DNA of 64,000 nucleotides from positions 1-64,000 of the forward strand of contig CAWELC010000012.1 of the NCBI GenBank assembly GCA_963809875.1. Reading direction: 5' to 3'. Position 1 is the first letter of the stretch. The number at the start of each line of letters is the position of its first letter. The translations under genes were made by a program, and so were the position numbers. Below the pieces are notes generated by a model. The model saw only the letters and a program-made list of their open reading frames with translations, did not search any database and was not told where the DNA came from. Source of the DNA: JAFGAS01 sp963809875. GTDB lineage: Bacteria > Desulfobacterota > Zymogenia > Zymogenales > Zymogenaceae. Shown piece by piece: positions 22,214 through 30,967 of this stretch.

Positions 22214-23038
22214 ATGATCAAGGACGTCATCATAGAGCTTGTCCGCGGCCGGATCGTCTTTTCCTGCCCCCACTGCCTGGCCAAGGACGTTTTTTCACCC
22301 GAGACGGTGGGCGGGATCTCAAGCGCCATCACGGCCCTGAAATGTCCCCGCTGCAGCTACATGGTGAGCCTCAACAAATCCAGGATCGAGGCCGCCGTAG
22401 GTTCCATCGTCGCCGGTGACCCTCTGGTGAAAAATCCCCTTGAACACGAGAAACCCGCGGAGCCGCCCCCGCCAGCGGAGCCGCCGCCACCCCCCCCGCC
22501 CAAGAAGCCGCAGGCGGCCCCCCCGGTCCAAAAAGAAGCACGGCCGCACCGGCCCGCTCCCACGCCGCCTGCCGCGACCGAAAAGCTTCCCGCCGACTAC
22601 GTGATGCAGCGCGTCCACGGCGAGCGGGGCACACCGATGCCGTCTACGGTGCGCTTGACCGACCTGATCCTCGTCGTGGACCAGGAGGACTCCTTCCGGG
22701 ACGACGTCTGGATCACGTTTTCCGACATCGCGCGGGTGGAAGGCTACCGGGGCGCGAGGGGCGCCGCCGACTATATCAAGATGCGCGCCGGGGAGGTTAC
22801 CATCATGATGATGGAGCTGGACCTCGGTGACGGGAACTGCTTCGATGTGCTGGAGGCCCTGAAGAACGACGGCAAGGCCGGCAGGATCCCCACCATCGTT
22901 ACCTACACCGACATGAGCCAGTACGAGATTGTCAGGGAAGGGCTCGGCAGCTATCCTCAGGTGAAGTTCTGCATCCAGAAGGAGGAGTTCATCAAGAAGA
23001 TGATCGAGCTCTCCATCAAGATCGTCAAGAAGGAATAG
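22214..23038 (+). CDS. Zinc-ribbon protein with proline-rich linker and degenerate receiver domain (copy 1)
   Basis: The 274-residue protein has an N-terminal four-cysteine module (C18, C21, C44, C47), then a Pro-rich linker at about 75-122. A receiver-like domain covers 148-274. The receiver keeps the acidic beginning (VVDQEDSF) and the conserved Lys256. The phospho-Asp position is Glu201 (MMMELDLGDG), whereas the neighbouring paralogue has Asp. Glu at this site often mimics phosphorylation, so the domain may be locked on; that is inference. It is not a kinase or a classical DNA-binding response regulator. The nearest similar gene is the next one. Confidence 0.75.
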   Translation: MIKDVIIELVRGRIVFSCPHCLAKDVFSPETVGGISSAITALKCPRCSYMVSLNKSRIEAAVGSIVAGDPLVKNPLEHEKPAEPPPPAEPPPPPPPKKPQAAPPVQKEARPHRPAPTPPAATEKLPADYVMQRVHGERGTPMPSTVRLTDLILVVDQEDSFRDDVWITFSDIARVEGYRGARGAADYIKMRAGEVTIMMMELDLGDGNCFDVLEALKNDGKAGRIPTIVTYTDMSQYEIVREGLGSYPQVKFCIQKEEFIKKMIELSIKIVKKE

Positions 23039-23209
23039 CGAGACGATCGCTGTGCCCCACCGATTGCCCACACACCTGCCGTTTTACCCGCGAGATATCT
23101 TCCATAAATAGTCCGGATGGGATAAAAACGTTTGTAACCCGGGCGTCTTGTGGTATGATTCCGCCAGGTCGTTCCCGTTCGTTGGACTTCTCTTGTGGTG
23201 TGCGCTGCT

Positions 23210-23878
23210 ATGGCCCCCGAAGTCGTCATTACCATCGTCAATCAGGTGATCGTCTTTTCCTGTCCCTCCTGCGGTAAGACGGGGGGCTTTCCCCTCGAGC
23301 TGATCCGGGAGATGACCGACGAGACCATCCCCTACCCGTGCGGGCACTGCGGCGCCGAGGCCGCCTTCGATGCGTCCCGGATAGAGGGGACGGTGCGTCT
23401 CATGAAGAAGGATGACCCCGGCCTGAAGGGGCCCTTCGACGTGAAGTTCGCGGAGGGATCCCTCATGCAGGGAGATTCCGCCCCGGGGGGGGACCAGGAC
23501 GTAATCGTGGTCATCGACAGTGACGAGAGCTTCCGCAAAGACATCGGCACGATCTTCGAGGGGCTGGCGCGGGTGGAGGCCTACGGGGGGAGCAAAGGGG
23601 CGGCCGAGTTCATCATCAGCCACGCCAAACGCGCCATACTCATGATCCTTGACGTCTACCTGGGGGACGGGACGTTTATCGACATACTCGGCGGGATCAG
23701 GGAAAACAATAAGGCGGCAAAGATCTCCACGATCGTGGTCCACCCCACGCGCAAAGATCGGGTCATCATCGAACAGATGGTGCTGCCGTTCCCGCAGATC
23801 AAGCGCATCATCCACAAGGACGACCTCCTCAAACGCCTCACCGAGCTTGCCGAGAAGTTTCCGAGCAAGGGGAAATAG
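23210..23878 (+). CDS. Zinc-ribbon protein with receiver domain (copy 2)
   Basis: This 222-residue paralogue has its four cysteines at the same residue numbers as copy 1 (18, 21, 44, 47). The linker is short and not Pro-rich. The C-terminal receiver has the acidic start VIDSDESF, phospho-Asp D148 (LDVYLGDG) and Lys203. The ATG at 23210 is preferred over upstream GTG codons because it aligns the start with copy 1 (MAPEVVI against MIKDVII). A cognate kinase is not adjacent. The N-terminal module may bind zinc for protein or nucleic-acid contact; its function is unknown. Confidence 0.75.
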   Translation: MAPEVVITIVNQVIVFSCPSCGKTGGFPLELIREMTDETIPYPCGHCGAEAAFDASRIEGTVRLMKKDDPGLKGPFDVKFAEGSLMQGDSAPGGDQDVIVVIDSDESFRKDIGTIFEGLARVEAYGGSKGAAEFIISHAKRAILMILDVYLGDGTFIDILGGIRENNKAAKISTIVVHPTRKDRVIIEQMVLPFPQIKRIIHKDDLLKRLTELAEKFPSKGK

Positions 23879-23883
23879 AGTTA

Positions 23884-23972
23884 CCGTCATTGCGAAGGCA
23901 CCTCTCTCCCATCAGGGCCCACGAAGCCTGCTTCGTGGGGTGATAGTGGCGCGGCAATCCCCCGACTGTCAC
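23884..23972. repeat. Probable dispersed intergenic repeat (REP/MITE-like)
   Basis: The segment begins CGTCATTGCGAAGG and ends GCGGCAATCC, resembling the CGTCATTGCGA...GCAATC repeats scattered in many bacterial genomes. It contains a strong palindrome around 23920-23941 (CCACGAAGC/GCTTCGTGG). Only one copy was noticed in this window, so repeat status rests on resemblance. Confidence 0.4.
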
Positions 23973-24049
23973 CGTAATCAAGAAAGTATAGGACGGGCAC
24001 GACGAAGCGCGCCCCTGCGGGTGCTCACCTGATTCACAGATATACCGGG

Positions 24050-24080
24050 ACGGGCGGCGCACTTCACCGCCCGTTTTTGT
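24050..24080 (+). terminator. Rho-independent terminator
   Basis: ACGGGCGG (24050-24057) pairs with CCGCCCGT (24067-24074) across a nine-base loop and runs into a T-rich tail. It lies downstream of the second zinc-ribbon/receiver gene. Confidence 0.8.
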
Positions 24081-24165
24081 TTCCGGGAAGAGGGGGTTAT
24101 TATTGTGCGGTCGCGTTTTTTATGTTATAAGAAGAAATAGGCTCAATGTACTAATGGGGTAACCC

Positions 24166-25365
24166 GTGGCCAGGAAAAGCGATACACAGCCCGTCGCGGT
24201 GAAGTCCGCGGAAAACCTATCACCCCCGCCCCCCACTCCCCCCATCAACGTGATCCACGTCGCCGCGGCGGTGGGCGTGACGGTGCTCCTTGCCATCATC
24301 ATGCGCGACCTGGCCTCCATCCTTAAGCCCTTCTTCATCGCGATATTCCTCTCCATCCTCGTCTACCCGGCCGGGACGTTCTTTGCCAAATATAAAATCC
24401 CCCGCGGGATTACGTACCTGGTGACCCTCGGCGCCTTCTTCTCGCTCTTCTACGTGCTGGGCGCCCTGATCTCCGTCAACGTCACCGATTTCATCGCCAA
24501 CCTCCCCTCCTACGAAACGAAGTTCAGGGCGCTTGTCACCCAGGCGGTGGAGCTGGTATCCCGCCACGGGATCCTCGAGCGGTTCGGAGTCGACCTGAAT
24601 ACCGACCTTTCGGAAATCCCGTTGACCGACTATATCTCCATCCAGAATCTCACAAAGGCGGCGGGCCAGAGCCTCGGCTCGTTCGTCGGGATCGTCGCGG
24701 ACACGCTGGTCGTCATCTTCTTCATGATCTTTATCCTTCTTGAGGTCGATAAGCTCCCCGAGCGTATCCGGTGGGCTTACGGCCCCGAGCAGTCGGTCGA
24801 GATCATGGAGGTGGGCGAAACGATCAACCTGAGCGTTATCAAGTATCTCGGCGTGGTGACCCTCATTAACTTCACGATTGCCGTGTCCTATGTCGTGATC
24901 CTTCTGATCATGGGAGAGGAGTTCGCGATCCTTTGGGGGGTGCTCGCCTTTCTCCTCAACTTCATCCCCTACCTCGGTTCTTACGTCGCCGTTTTCCTCC
25001 CGGTGCTGACCGCCCTCGTGCAGTTCTCGCCCGCGACGGCGCTGGTGCTCCTGGTCGTCCTCATCTCGATCCAGGTCTTCCTGGGCAATTTCGTCCAGCC
25101 GCGAATCATGGGAAGGAACCTGAACCTCTCCCCTCTGGTCGTCCTGATCTCGCTGGCTTTCTGGGGCTGGCTCTGGGGGATTACGGGGATGTTTTTGGCG
25201 GTGCCGATCACGGCGACGATCAAGATCGTGCTGGAACACCTCCCCAGCACCCAGAACATAGCCCGCCTAATGAGCGAGGGTGCGGGCAAAGAGGAAGAAC
25301 GGGTCCCTCGGAAGTTATTGTCGCTGCCCGCCGCGATCACAAAGCGGGTGAGACTCCGGCGATGA
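24166..25365 (+). CDS. AI-2E family transporter (TqsA/YdiK-like), copy 1
   Basis: The 399-residue membrane protein has the family layout: two N-terminal helices (about 28-70), a third near 80-105, a large soluble loop (105-180), then five or so C-terminal helices. It carries the typical segments LLNFIPYLGSYVA, NFVQPRIMGRNLNLSPL and FWGWLWGITGMFLAVPI. Family members export small molecules or ions; a role with autoinducer-2 is not established here. The start is GTG at 24166. A closely related gene follows 56 bases later. Confidence 0.88.
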   Translation: MARKSDTQPVAVKSAENLSPPPPTPPINVIHVAAAVGVTVLLAIIMRDLASILKPFFIAIFLSILVYPAGTFFAKYKIPRGITYLVTLGAFFSLFYVLGALISVNVTDFIANLPSYETKFRALVTQAVELVSRHGILERFGVDLNTDLSEIPLTDYISIQNLTKAAGQSLGSFVGIVADTLVVIFFMIFILLEVDKLPERIRWAYGPEQSVEIMEVGETINLSVIKYLGVVTLINFTIAVSYVVILLIMGEEFAILWGVLAFLLNFIPYLGSYVAVFLPVLTALVQFSPATALVLLVVLISIQVFLGNFVQPRIMGRNLNLSPLVVLISLAFWGWLWGITGMFLAVPITATIKIVLEHLPSTQNIARLMSEGAGKEEERVPRKLLSLPAAITKRVRLRR

Positions 25366-25421
25366 CCGCCCGGCTTGTCTCGCCCCTTGCGGTAGGATCG
25401 TATCCGATATAAGGTTATGCT

Positions 25422-26585
25422 ATGCCGGGAAAACGAGTCGAGCGTACTAAGGAAGGCGGCCTTTCGCTTGCAGGGCTGTTCGGGAGCGTGAACTTCGTCT
25501 CGATCGCGGTCGGGATCATCCTTGCCGTCGTGTTGGTGGTCGTGCTGCGCGACCTCGGGTCGATCCTGAAACCGCTGTTCATCGCGATTTTCCTGTGCAT
25601 ACTCTTTTCCCCGGTCGCGCGTCTCCTCAAGAAAATCCACGTGCCCCGGCCCATCGCCTACCTCATCATCTTTGCCGCCGTGATCGTCGTCGGCTTCTTT
25701 CTCGGCAAGCTCATTGCGCTCAATGTCCAGGCGTTCATGACCAAGCTCCCGGCCTACGAGGTAACTGTCAAGGACGAGATTGTTCAGTTCGATGACTGGG
25801 TTGGCGGGATTAGGATGCTCAAAGACCTGGGAGTCAGCGATGACATCAAGCTGGCGGAGCTTGACATTGCGGACTATGTGTCGGCCGCAAAGATTGGAGA
25901 ATACGCGACGGTAACCCTCGGGTCGCTGATTGAGTTCGTGGGAAATACGCTCGTGGTAATCTTCCTGATGATTTTCATCCTGCTGGAAGCCGACCGCTTT
26001 CCGGCGCGGCTCAAATACGCCTACGGGGGGCGGCGGTCCAGGAAATACATTGATATGGCGGCCGATATCAACCAGGATGTCCTGAAGTACCTCATCATCA
26101 AGACCGCGATTGCCGCCGTCGCAGGCGTTATCTTCGCGGGGCTCCTTTCGGCGTGCGGGGTGGAGTTCGCGATCCTCTGGGGAGTATCGGCCTTCGTGCT
26201 CCATTTCATCCCCTACGTGGGCGCGTATGCCGCGATCGTACCGCCGGTTCTGACGGTGCTCGTCCAGTTCTTTCCCTCGGCGGCGCTTCTGATGCTTGGC
26301 GTCTTATCGGCAATACAGTTTCTCCTCGGCAACTACGTGGAGCCGAGGATCATGGGCAGGGAGCTGAAGCTCTCGCCCCTCTTCATCCTTATGGCACTGG
26401 CCTTCTGGGGGTGGCTGTGGGGGTTGGCGGGCGTTTTTCTGGCGGTGCCGATCACGGCAACGATCAAAATCGTCATGGAGAATTTCCCCGGCACGCAGCC
26501 GATCGCCCGGCTCATGAGCGACGTCTCCGAGACGACGATCGTAAAGAAAGACACAAAAGAGAAGATGACGACCGAGGCCGAATAA
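25422..26585 (+). CDS. AI-2E family transporter, copy 2
   Basis: This 387-residue paralogue of the preceding gene has the same membrane plan and matching signatures: FVLHFIPYVGAYAA, NYVEPRIMGRELKLSPL and FWGWLWGLAGVFLAVPI. The C-terminal tail is charged and diverged. The two are probably a tandem duplication expressed from one transcript. The substrate is unknown. Confidence 0.88.
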   Translation: MPGKRVERTKEGGLSLAGLFGSVNFVSIAVGIILAVVLVVVLRDLGSILKPLFIAIFLCILFSPVARLLKKIHVPRPIAYLIIFAAVIVVGFFLGKLIALNVQAFMTKLPAYEVTVKDEIVQFDDWVGGIRMLKDLGVSDDIKLAELDIADYVSAAKIGEYATVTLGSLIEFVGNTLVVIFLMIFILLEADRFPARLKYAYGGRRSRKYIDMAADINQDVLKYLIIKTAIAAVAGVIFAGLLSACGVEFAILWGVSAFVLHFIPYVGAYAAIVPPVLTVLVQFFPSAALLMLGVLSAIQFLLGNYVEPRIMGRELKLSPLFILMALAFWGWLWGLAGVFLAVPITATIKIVMENFPGTQPIARLMSDVSETTIVKKDTKEKMTTEAE

Positions 26586-26666
26586 GCTCGATGCACGGGG
26601 TGCGGAGGGGATGAAAGCGGGCGGCGCGATAGACATCGCGCCGCGATTATTGACCGATGAAGGTCG

Positions 26667-27770
26667 TCAGTCCGCAATCTCCAGCGGCTGATAGGGCTCC
26701 TCGAAATAGCGGTGGTACTTCCTGGGCAGGGTCCGGTAATCGACTCCCCTGGTCTTCTGTTCGATCTTCACCGAGTTATAGCTGTTCCAGAAGAGGACGG
26801 TCTTGTCCTTCAGCAAACCCGCCCGGGCGTCGTGCGACCATGGCGGCCGCGGTCTTGCCGGTGTAGGTGCCGTCCAGAACGATGCCGCTGGTCTCCTTGA
26901 AGAGCCTGACGGCGGCCATGCCGTCTCCCGGAAGCATGCGTAGCCCTCGCCGATGCAGTCGTGGAGCACCTCGAGGTTCTCGGGCCCGATATCGGCCCCG
27001 GCAAAGGCGGGCTCGTAGGGGGCCAGGATCCCTGCGGCCTGCCGGGCGAGCTGGCGGGCCTTCGTGAAGCTGGCGTAGGCCAGGTCGGAAACCCGCCCCG
27101 CCTTCACCTTCGTCGGCATGCCGAGGGCCCTGACGCCGAGGGCAAGGCTTGCGGCGGTGCCGGACGAGCCGATGGTAACATAGATGAGATCGGGCATGGG
27201 CACGAGGCCGTCGTCAATCTGCTGTTTGAGCTCGCAGAGCCCGCTCATCCCTCCGATCACCCCCACGGGGCTCGATCCACCGGCGGCTATGATGTAGGGG
27301 AACCTGCCGGTGGTCACGAAACAGCGCGCGGAAATCGCCAGGGTCGCCGCCGCGACGGCGGCAGTGTTCGGGAATTCGTGAAGCTCGGCCCCGATGAGCT
27401 TCTGGTAGAGGAGATTTTTCCCGACGTATTTCGCGTTGAGCTGGGGCAGGTGCATGGATATCGGCTTGATCCCCACCCTCGTGGCAAATACGGCGGTGGC
27501 CAGGGTGAAGTTGGAGCCGGCGTAACCGAAGGCTATGGTGTGGCGCGCCCTCTTTGCCAGCGCGTCGCCCAGGATGAATTCGAGCTTCCTGACCTTATTG
27601 CCGCCGTAGACGTCCGAGCTCTTGTCGTCGCGCTTGATGAAGAGCTTGGCTATCCCCAGCTCCTTTTCGAGACGGCCCAAACGCTCGACGGGGGTAGGGT
27701 AGGTGCCGAAGTCGTGATGGGGGATCTTTCCGGTCAGCGCGGGAAACGCCGTGAACAGCGGGTTGGTCAT
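26667..27770 (-). CDS. PLP-dependent ACC deaminase / D-cysteine desulfhydrase family protein, two compensating frame breaks
   Basis: The protein has the tryptophan-synthase-beta fold with the PLP lysine in YGGNKVRKLE (K59) and the glycine-rich IGSSGTAAS phosphate site. The family converts ACC or D-cysteine to ammonia and a keto acid or sulfide; sequence alone does not choose between them. Between about 26832 and 26938 the main frame reads nonsense. The next frame there gives the expected MLPGDGMAAVRLFKETSG and continues through LDGTYTGKTAAAMV. One missing base near 26938 and one extra near 26832 would restore a normal protein of about 367 residues. Confidence 0.82.
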   Translation of the reverse strand: MTNPLFTAFPALTGKIPHHDFGTYPTPVERLGRLEKELGIAKLFIKRDDKSSDVYGGNKVRKLEFILGDALAKRARHTIAFGYAGSNFTLATAVFATRVGIKPISMHLPQLNAKYVGKNLLYQKLIGAELHEFPNTAAVAAATLAISARCFVTTGRFPYIIAAGGSSPVGVIGGMSGLCELKQQIDDGLVPMPDLIYVTIGSSGTAASLALGVRALGMPTKVKAGRVSDLAYASFTKARQLARQAAGILAPYEPAFAGADIGPENLEVLHDCIGEGYACFRETAWPPSGSSRRPAASFWTAPTPARPRPPWSHDARAGLLKDKTVLFWNSYNSVKIEQKTRGVDYRTLPRKYHRYFEEPYQPLEIAD

Positions 27771-27861
27771 GGAAGCTCCTTACCTCTTTTGGATATCCTA
27801 GCGTCTTTGCCGGAAAATTGCAAGCCGTTTTTCCTTGACACGGGCAGACGATGGGGAGAGT

Positions 27862-28761
27862 ATGAGCGACATGAAAAAAATCGTGATATTCATCCTGCTT
27901 GCCTCGATCGCGGCCGCGTGGGGCTGTGCCGCGTTCACACCGAGGCCGGCGGTCTACAAGAATGACGCGCTCAACGAGGTCTTCTGGGCCGACGAGACGT
28001 TTGCCGCCGAGCTGGCCCGAATCCCGGGCGTGAACACACCCACATCTCCGCTTGCCGCGGGACTGCCTGCCCTCTGGGCCGACTATCGGAGCGGAGGCTA
28101 CAAGGACGCGTTTGAGAAGATCCTCGGCACCCCAAACCCCGAGGCCCGGGCCTACTGCGCCCCCCTCGAGGCGATCCTGTGGCTCTATGCCGATAACCCC
28201 GCGTCCGCCCGGGAGCTCCTGGCCGACTACGACCTGGAACGGCTCCTGGCGGCGTCATGGGGGGGATGCACAGGGAGCCGCTGGGACGAGTGGGAGGAGA
28301 TCCGCGCGCGCCTCTCGGTCCCGGCGCTGTGCGCCTACTACACGAAAAAGGCCCTCAAGTATATCCCCGAGCGCAACGACGGCAAGAACTACCTGCAGTC
28401 GCCCTATGAAACGATCCTCATGAAGGGCGGGGACTGCGAGGATTTTGCCGCGCTGATCGTCGAGGCCCTCGAGTACGGGGGCTGGTATGCCCGCCTCTTT
28501 ACCGTGGATATCTCCCGAGATATGAAGAAGCTCCCGGATTCTCACACGGTGGCATGCTACCGGGACGGGGGCAAATGGTATTTTATCCAGGGGTACGACG
28601 GGAAGTTCCTTGCCGGTGGGGTGACCGGTCCCTTTGACCAGGCCAACGACATGGCCGATCATATCGCCGGCAGCATCGGAGGGGAGACCTACTATTTCTA
28701 TATCGATACGGTCCTCGAGTTTATCAAGGCCTATCAGCCCCTCAACCGGGGAAGGCCCTGA
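27862..28761 (+). CDS. Lipoprotein with transglutaminase-like domain
   Basis: The protein starts MSDMKKIVIFI and has a hydrophobic signal ending in AAWGC, a plausible lipobox, so it should be a lipoprotein. The C-terminal part has the transglutaminase/cysteine-protease-like triad pattern: Cys in KGGDCEDFAAL, His in DSHTVACY and Asp in GYDGKF. It starts at 27862, where GGGGAGAG lies just upstream; a GTG-type start further 5' would hide the signal. Such domains act as peptidases or cross-linkers in the envelope. The substrate is unknown. Confidence 0.72.
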   Translation: MSDMKKIVIFILLASIAAAWGCAAFTPRPAVYKNDALNEVFWADETFAAELARIPGVNTPTSPLAAGLPALWADYRSGGYKDAFEKILGTPNPEARAYCAPLEAILWLYADNPASARELLADYDLERLLAASWGGCTGSRWDEWEEIRARLSVPALCAYYTKKALKYIPERNDGKNYLQSPYETILMKGGDCEDFAALIVEALEYGGWYARLFTVDISRDMKKLPDSHTVACYRDGGKWYFIQGYDGKFLAGGVTGPFDQANDMADHIAGSIGGETYYFYIDTVLEFIKAYQPLNRGRP

Positions 28762-28766
28762 AATGA

Positions 28767-28791
28767 CGCGAGGGGCGTTGCGCCCCTCGCG
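28767..28791 (+). terminator. Strong hairpin, probable terminator
   Basis: CGCGAGGGGCG (28767-28777) pairs perfectly with CGCCCCTCGCG (28781-28791) across TTG, directly after the lipoprotein stop. There is no good T-run, so termination is likely but not certain. The facing crotonase gene ends at 28887, so the hairpin may serve both strands. Confidence 0.55.
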
Positions 28792-28886
28792 GTATCGTTG
28801 TCTGCCCGGCCGTCACGTCGGCGGGCGGCTCCCATTGCTCCCCATTGCCGATGACCCGCTCGGATCTTTCATTCCTTTTCGGCTCG

Positions 28887-29702
28887 TTACTTTCCGGTGA
28901 ATTTAGGGTCGCGTTTTTCCATTTTGGCCGTGAGCCCCTCCCTGACGTCCTGGGTTCCCACGAGGCTGGTCTGGGCGACCCCCTCCAGGTCCATGAAGCT
29001 CCTGATATCCAGCGTCTGGCCGAGGTTGATAACCCGTTTGGCAAGCCCCACGGCCAGGGGTGCGTTCTTGTTGAGCGTATCGGCCAGCGCCAGCGCCCCT
29101 TCGAAGGCGTCGCCGACCACCTCGTTGAAGAGCTGGATGGCGTGGGCCTCACGGGCGTCGATGATCTTGGCCGTCATGATGAGCTCCTTGGCCTTGATGG
29201 GTCCGATAAGCTTGGTGAGCCGGGAGGTTCCCCCCACGTCGGGGATGAACCCCACGGCCGTCTCCTGGATGCCGATCTTCGTCCCTTCCTGGCCGATACG
29301 GAAGTCACCGGAGAGGATAAGCTCGGTGGCCATTCCAAAGCAGAAGCCGTGGACCGCAAAGATGACCGGCTTTTCGATGTCATAGATCAGGTTGACCACG
29401 TCCTGCATCACCCGGATGATCTTGCGGGCGAGAGGAGGGGAGGCGTCCAGGAGTCCCGTGCCGGCCAGCGCCGCGAAGTCGACCCCGGCCGAAAATCCCT
29501 TGCCCACCCCCCTGACGACGATGGATCGGATCTCGGGGTCGGTATACACGGAATCGACGGCGTCCCTGATGCCGAACATCATGTCGCCGTTCAGCGCGTT
29601 TCGTTTTTCGGGGCGGTCAAGCGTGATGATGAGGGTGGGGCCTCTTCGCTCCGTGGTAACCTTTGACCTGTCATAGTCTTTGTCGTTGAGAAAATCGGAC
29701 AT
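28887..29702 (-). CDS. Enoyl-CoA hydratase/isomerase (crotonase) family protein
   Basis: The protein of about 271 residues has the crotonase landmarks LDRPEKRNALN, GKGFSAGVDF (oxyanion hole), HGFCFGMATELIL and a catalytic-Glu region IQETAVGFIPDVGGTSRL. It should act on an acyl-CoA thioester; the reaction (hydration, isomerisation or other) cannot be fixed. The ATG at 29702 is chosen because AAGGAGG lies upstream at normal distance; an earlier in-frame start at 29732 is unlikely. It is divergent from the heat-shock operon. Confidence 0.88.
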   Translation of the reverse strand: MSDFLNDKDYDRSKVTTERRGPTLIITLDRPEKRNALNGDMMFGIRDAVDSVYTDPEIRSIVVRGVGKGFSAGVDFAALAGTGLLDASPPLARKIIRVMQDVVNLIYDIEKPVIFAVHGFCFGMATELILSGDFRIGQEGTKIGIQETAVGFIPDVGGTSRLTKLIGPIKAKELIMTAKIIDAREAHAIQLFNEVVGDAFEGALALADTLNKNAPLAVGLAKRVINLGQTLDIRSFMDLEGVAQTSLVGTQDVREGLTAKMEKRDPKFTGK

Positions 29703-29837
29703 GTGCGCCTCCTTGTGAAGTGGTGAAGTCAACCGTCGCGCGACAGCCGCCGGGCAGTCCCTTCGTATCTATGGGAGTGATATACCAGTTTTTTGCCCTC
29801 GCTGTCAAGCACTCAACCCGTCTGCGATCTTTTTGAC

Positions 29838-29866
29838 TTGACAAACCGCGCTTTCGTTGTTATTTT
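29838..29866 (+). promoter_or_regulatory. Sigma-70 promoter of the hrcA operon
   Basis: TTGACA (29838-29843) and TATTTT (29861-29866) are 17 bases apart. The predicted start of transcription lies at the front edge of the CIRCE operator, so repressor binding would block initiation. Confidence 0.75.
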
Positions 29867-29872
29867 GAACTA

Positions 29873-29899
29873 TTAGCACTCTTGCGCATGGAGTGCTAA
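29873..29899 (+). promoter_or_regulatory. CIRCE operator (HrcA binding site)
   Basis: A perfect inverted repeat: TTAGCACTC, nine bases, GAGTGCTAA. It lies between the promoter and the hrcA ribosome site, the standard position for autoregulation of hrcA-grpE-dnaK. Confidence 0.97.
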
Positions 29900-29922
29900 A
29901 AGCGTTTGAGGAGAACAATGGT

Positions 29923-30960
29923 ATGGAGATAGAACTGAGCAACAGGGCAAAGGCCGTCCTCTTTACCATTATCACGGACTTTATCAGGACGGGCGATCCG
30001 GTGGGCTCCCGGACAATATCAAAAAGGGGAGCACTGGACGTTTCTCCGGCCACCATCCGCAATATCATGGCCGACCTCGAGGAGATCGGGCTCCTGGTTC
30101 AGCCCCACACCTCCGCGGGTCGGGTCCCCACCGAGCGGGCGTATCGTTTCTACGTCGACAGTCTCGTGAAAGTCTCGGACCTGACCCTGGACGAAGAGCG
30201 GATGATAGAGATGAACCTGAATCCGCCCACCAGGGAGCTCAAAGACGTCGTCAGGGAGACCTCCCGGGTCCTCTCGGAGATGTCCCGGTGCGTATCGATG
30301 GTAAGCACCCCCGGTTTCTCGGAGACGAAATTCAAATATATCGATTTCGTGAAGCTTTCCGAAAACAGGATCCTTGCCATCCTCGTATCGAAGACGGGCA
30401 TGATATATAACAAGCTGATCCCGGTCGAGGATGAATTCAACCAGGAGAAGCTCGCCTGGATGTCGCGCTATCTCAACGACGTCCTGTCGGATCTGACGCT
30501 CAAAGAGGTCAGGCGCAAGATTGTCCAGGAGATGCAGAGCGAGAAGAACCTCTATGACAACATCCTGATACATGCCTTGAGGATGTCCAGCAACGTGTTC
30601 GAGACCGAAATCGGCGATGACGAGCTCTTCATCGAAGGGAGCACCTACATCTTCGACTACCCGGAATTCACCGATATCACGAAGATGAAAGAGATATTCA
30701 AGACCTTCGAGAATAAGAGTAACCTGATAAAGCTGCTTGATAAGGTGACGCGGGCCGAAGGGGTCAAGGTATACATCGGCTCGGAGACAAAGATCCAGAC
30801 CATGAGGGATTGCACCCTCGTGGCCTCACCTTACCGTAAAGAGGGAAACATCCTGGGGAGCATCGGCGTTATCGGTCCCACCCGAATGGACTACGCCAAG
30901 GTGATCCCGATCGTCGATTTTACCGCGCACCTGATCACGAGAATCCTGGACGAGGAGTAA
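29923..30960 (+). CDS. hrcA: Heat-inducible transcription repressor HrcA
   Basis: HrcA binds CIRCE and represses chaperone genes until GroEL becomes occupied by misfolded protein. The N-terminal winged-helix shows VSPATIRNIMADLEEIGLL and HTSAGRVPTERAYRFYVD. The C-terminal dimerisation/GAF-like part ends with GVIGPTRMDYAKVIPIVDF. The ATG at 29923 has GAGGAG nine bases upstream; a GTG inside the CIRCE repeat (29893) is not credible as a start. The protein is about 345 residues, normal. grpE starts seven bases after the stop. A second CIRCE at 38506 suggests that this repressor also controls rpoH. Confidence 0.97.
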   Translation: MEIELSNRAKAVLFTIITDFIRTGDPVGSRTISKRGALDVSPATIRNIMADLEEIGLLVQPHTSAGRVPTERAYRFYVDSLVKVSDLTLDEERMIEMNLNPPTRELKDVVRETSRVLSEMSRCVSMVSTPGFSETKFKYIDFVKLSENRILAILVSKTGMIYNKLIPVEDEFNQEKLAWMSRYLNDVLSDLTLKEVRRKIVQEMQSEKNLYDNILIHALRMSSNVFETEIGDDELFIEGSTYIFDYPEFTDITKMKEIFKTFENKSNLIKLLDKVTRAEGVKVYIGSETKIQTMRDCTLVASPYRKEGNILGSIGVIGPTRMDYAKVIPIVDFTAHLITRILDEE

Positions 30961-30967
30961 CCGGAGT

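Noticed and set aside
22440..22570. Repetitive C-rich stretch, considered as a tandem repeat or CRISPR
   Set aside because: It is the Pro-rich linker of the zinc-ribbon/receiver protein; there are no spaced direct repeats.
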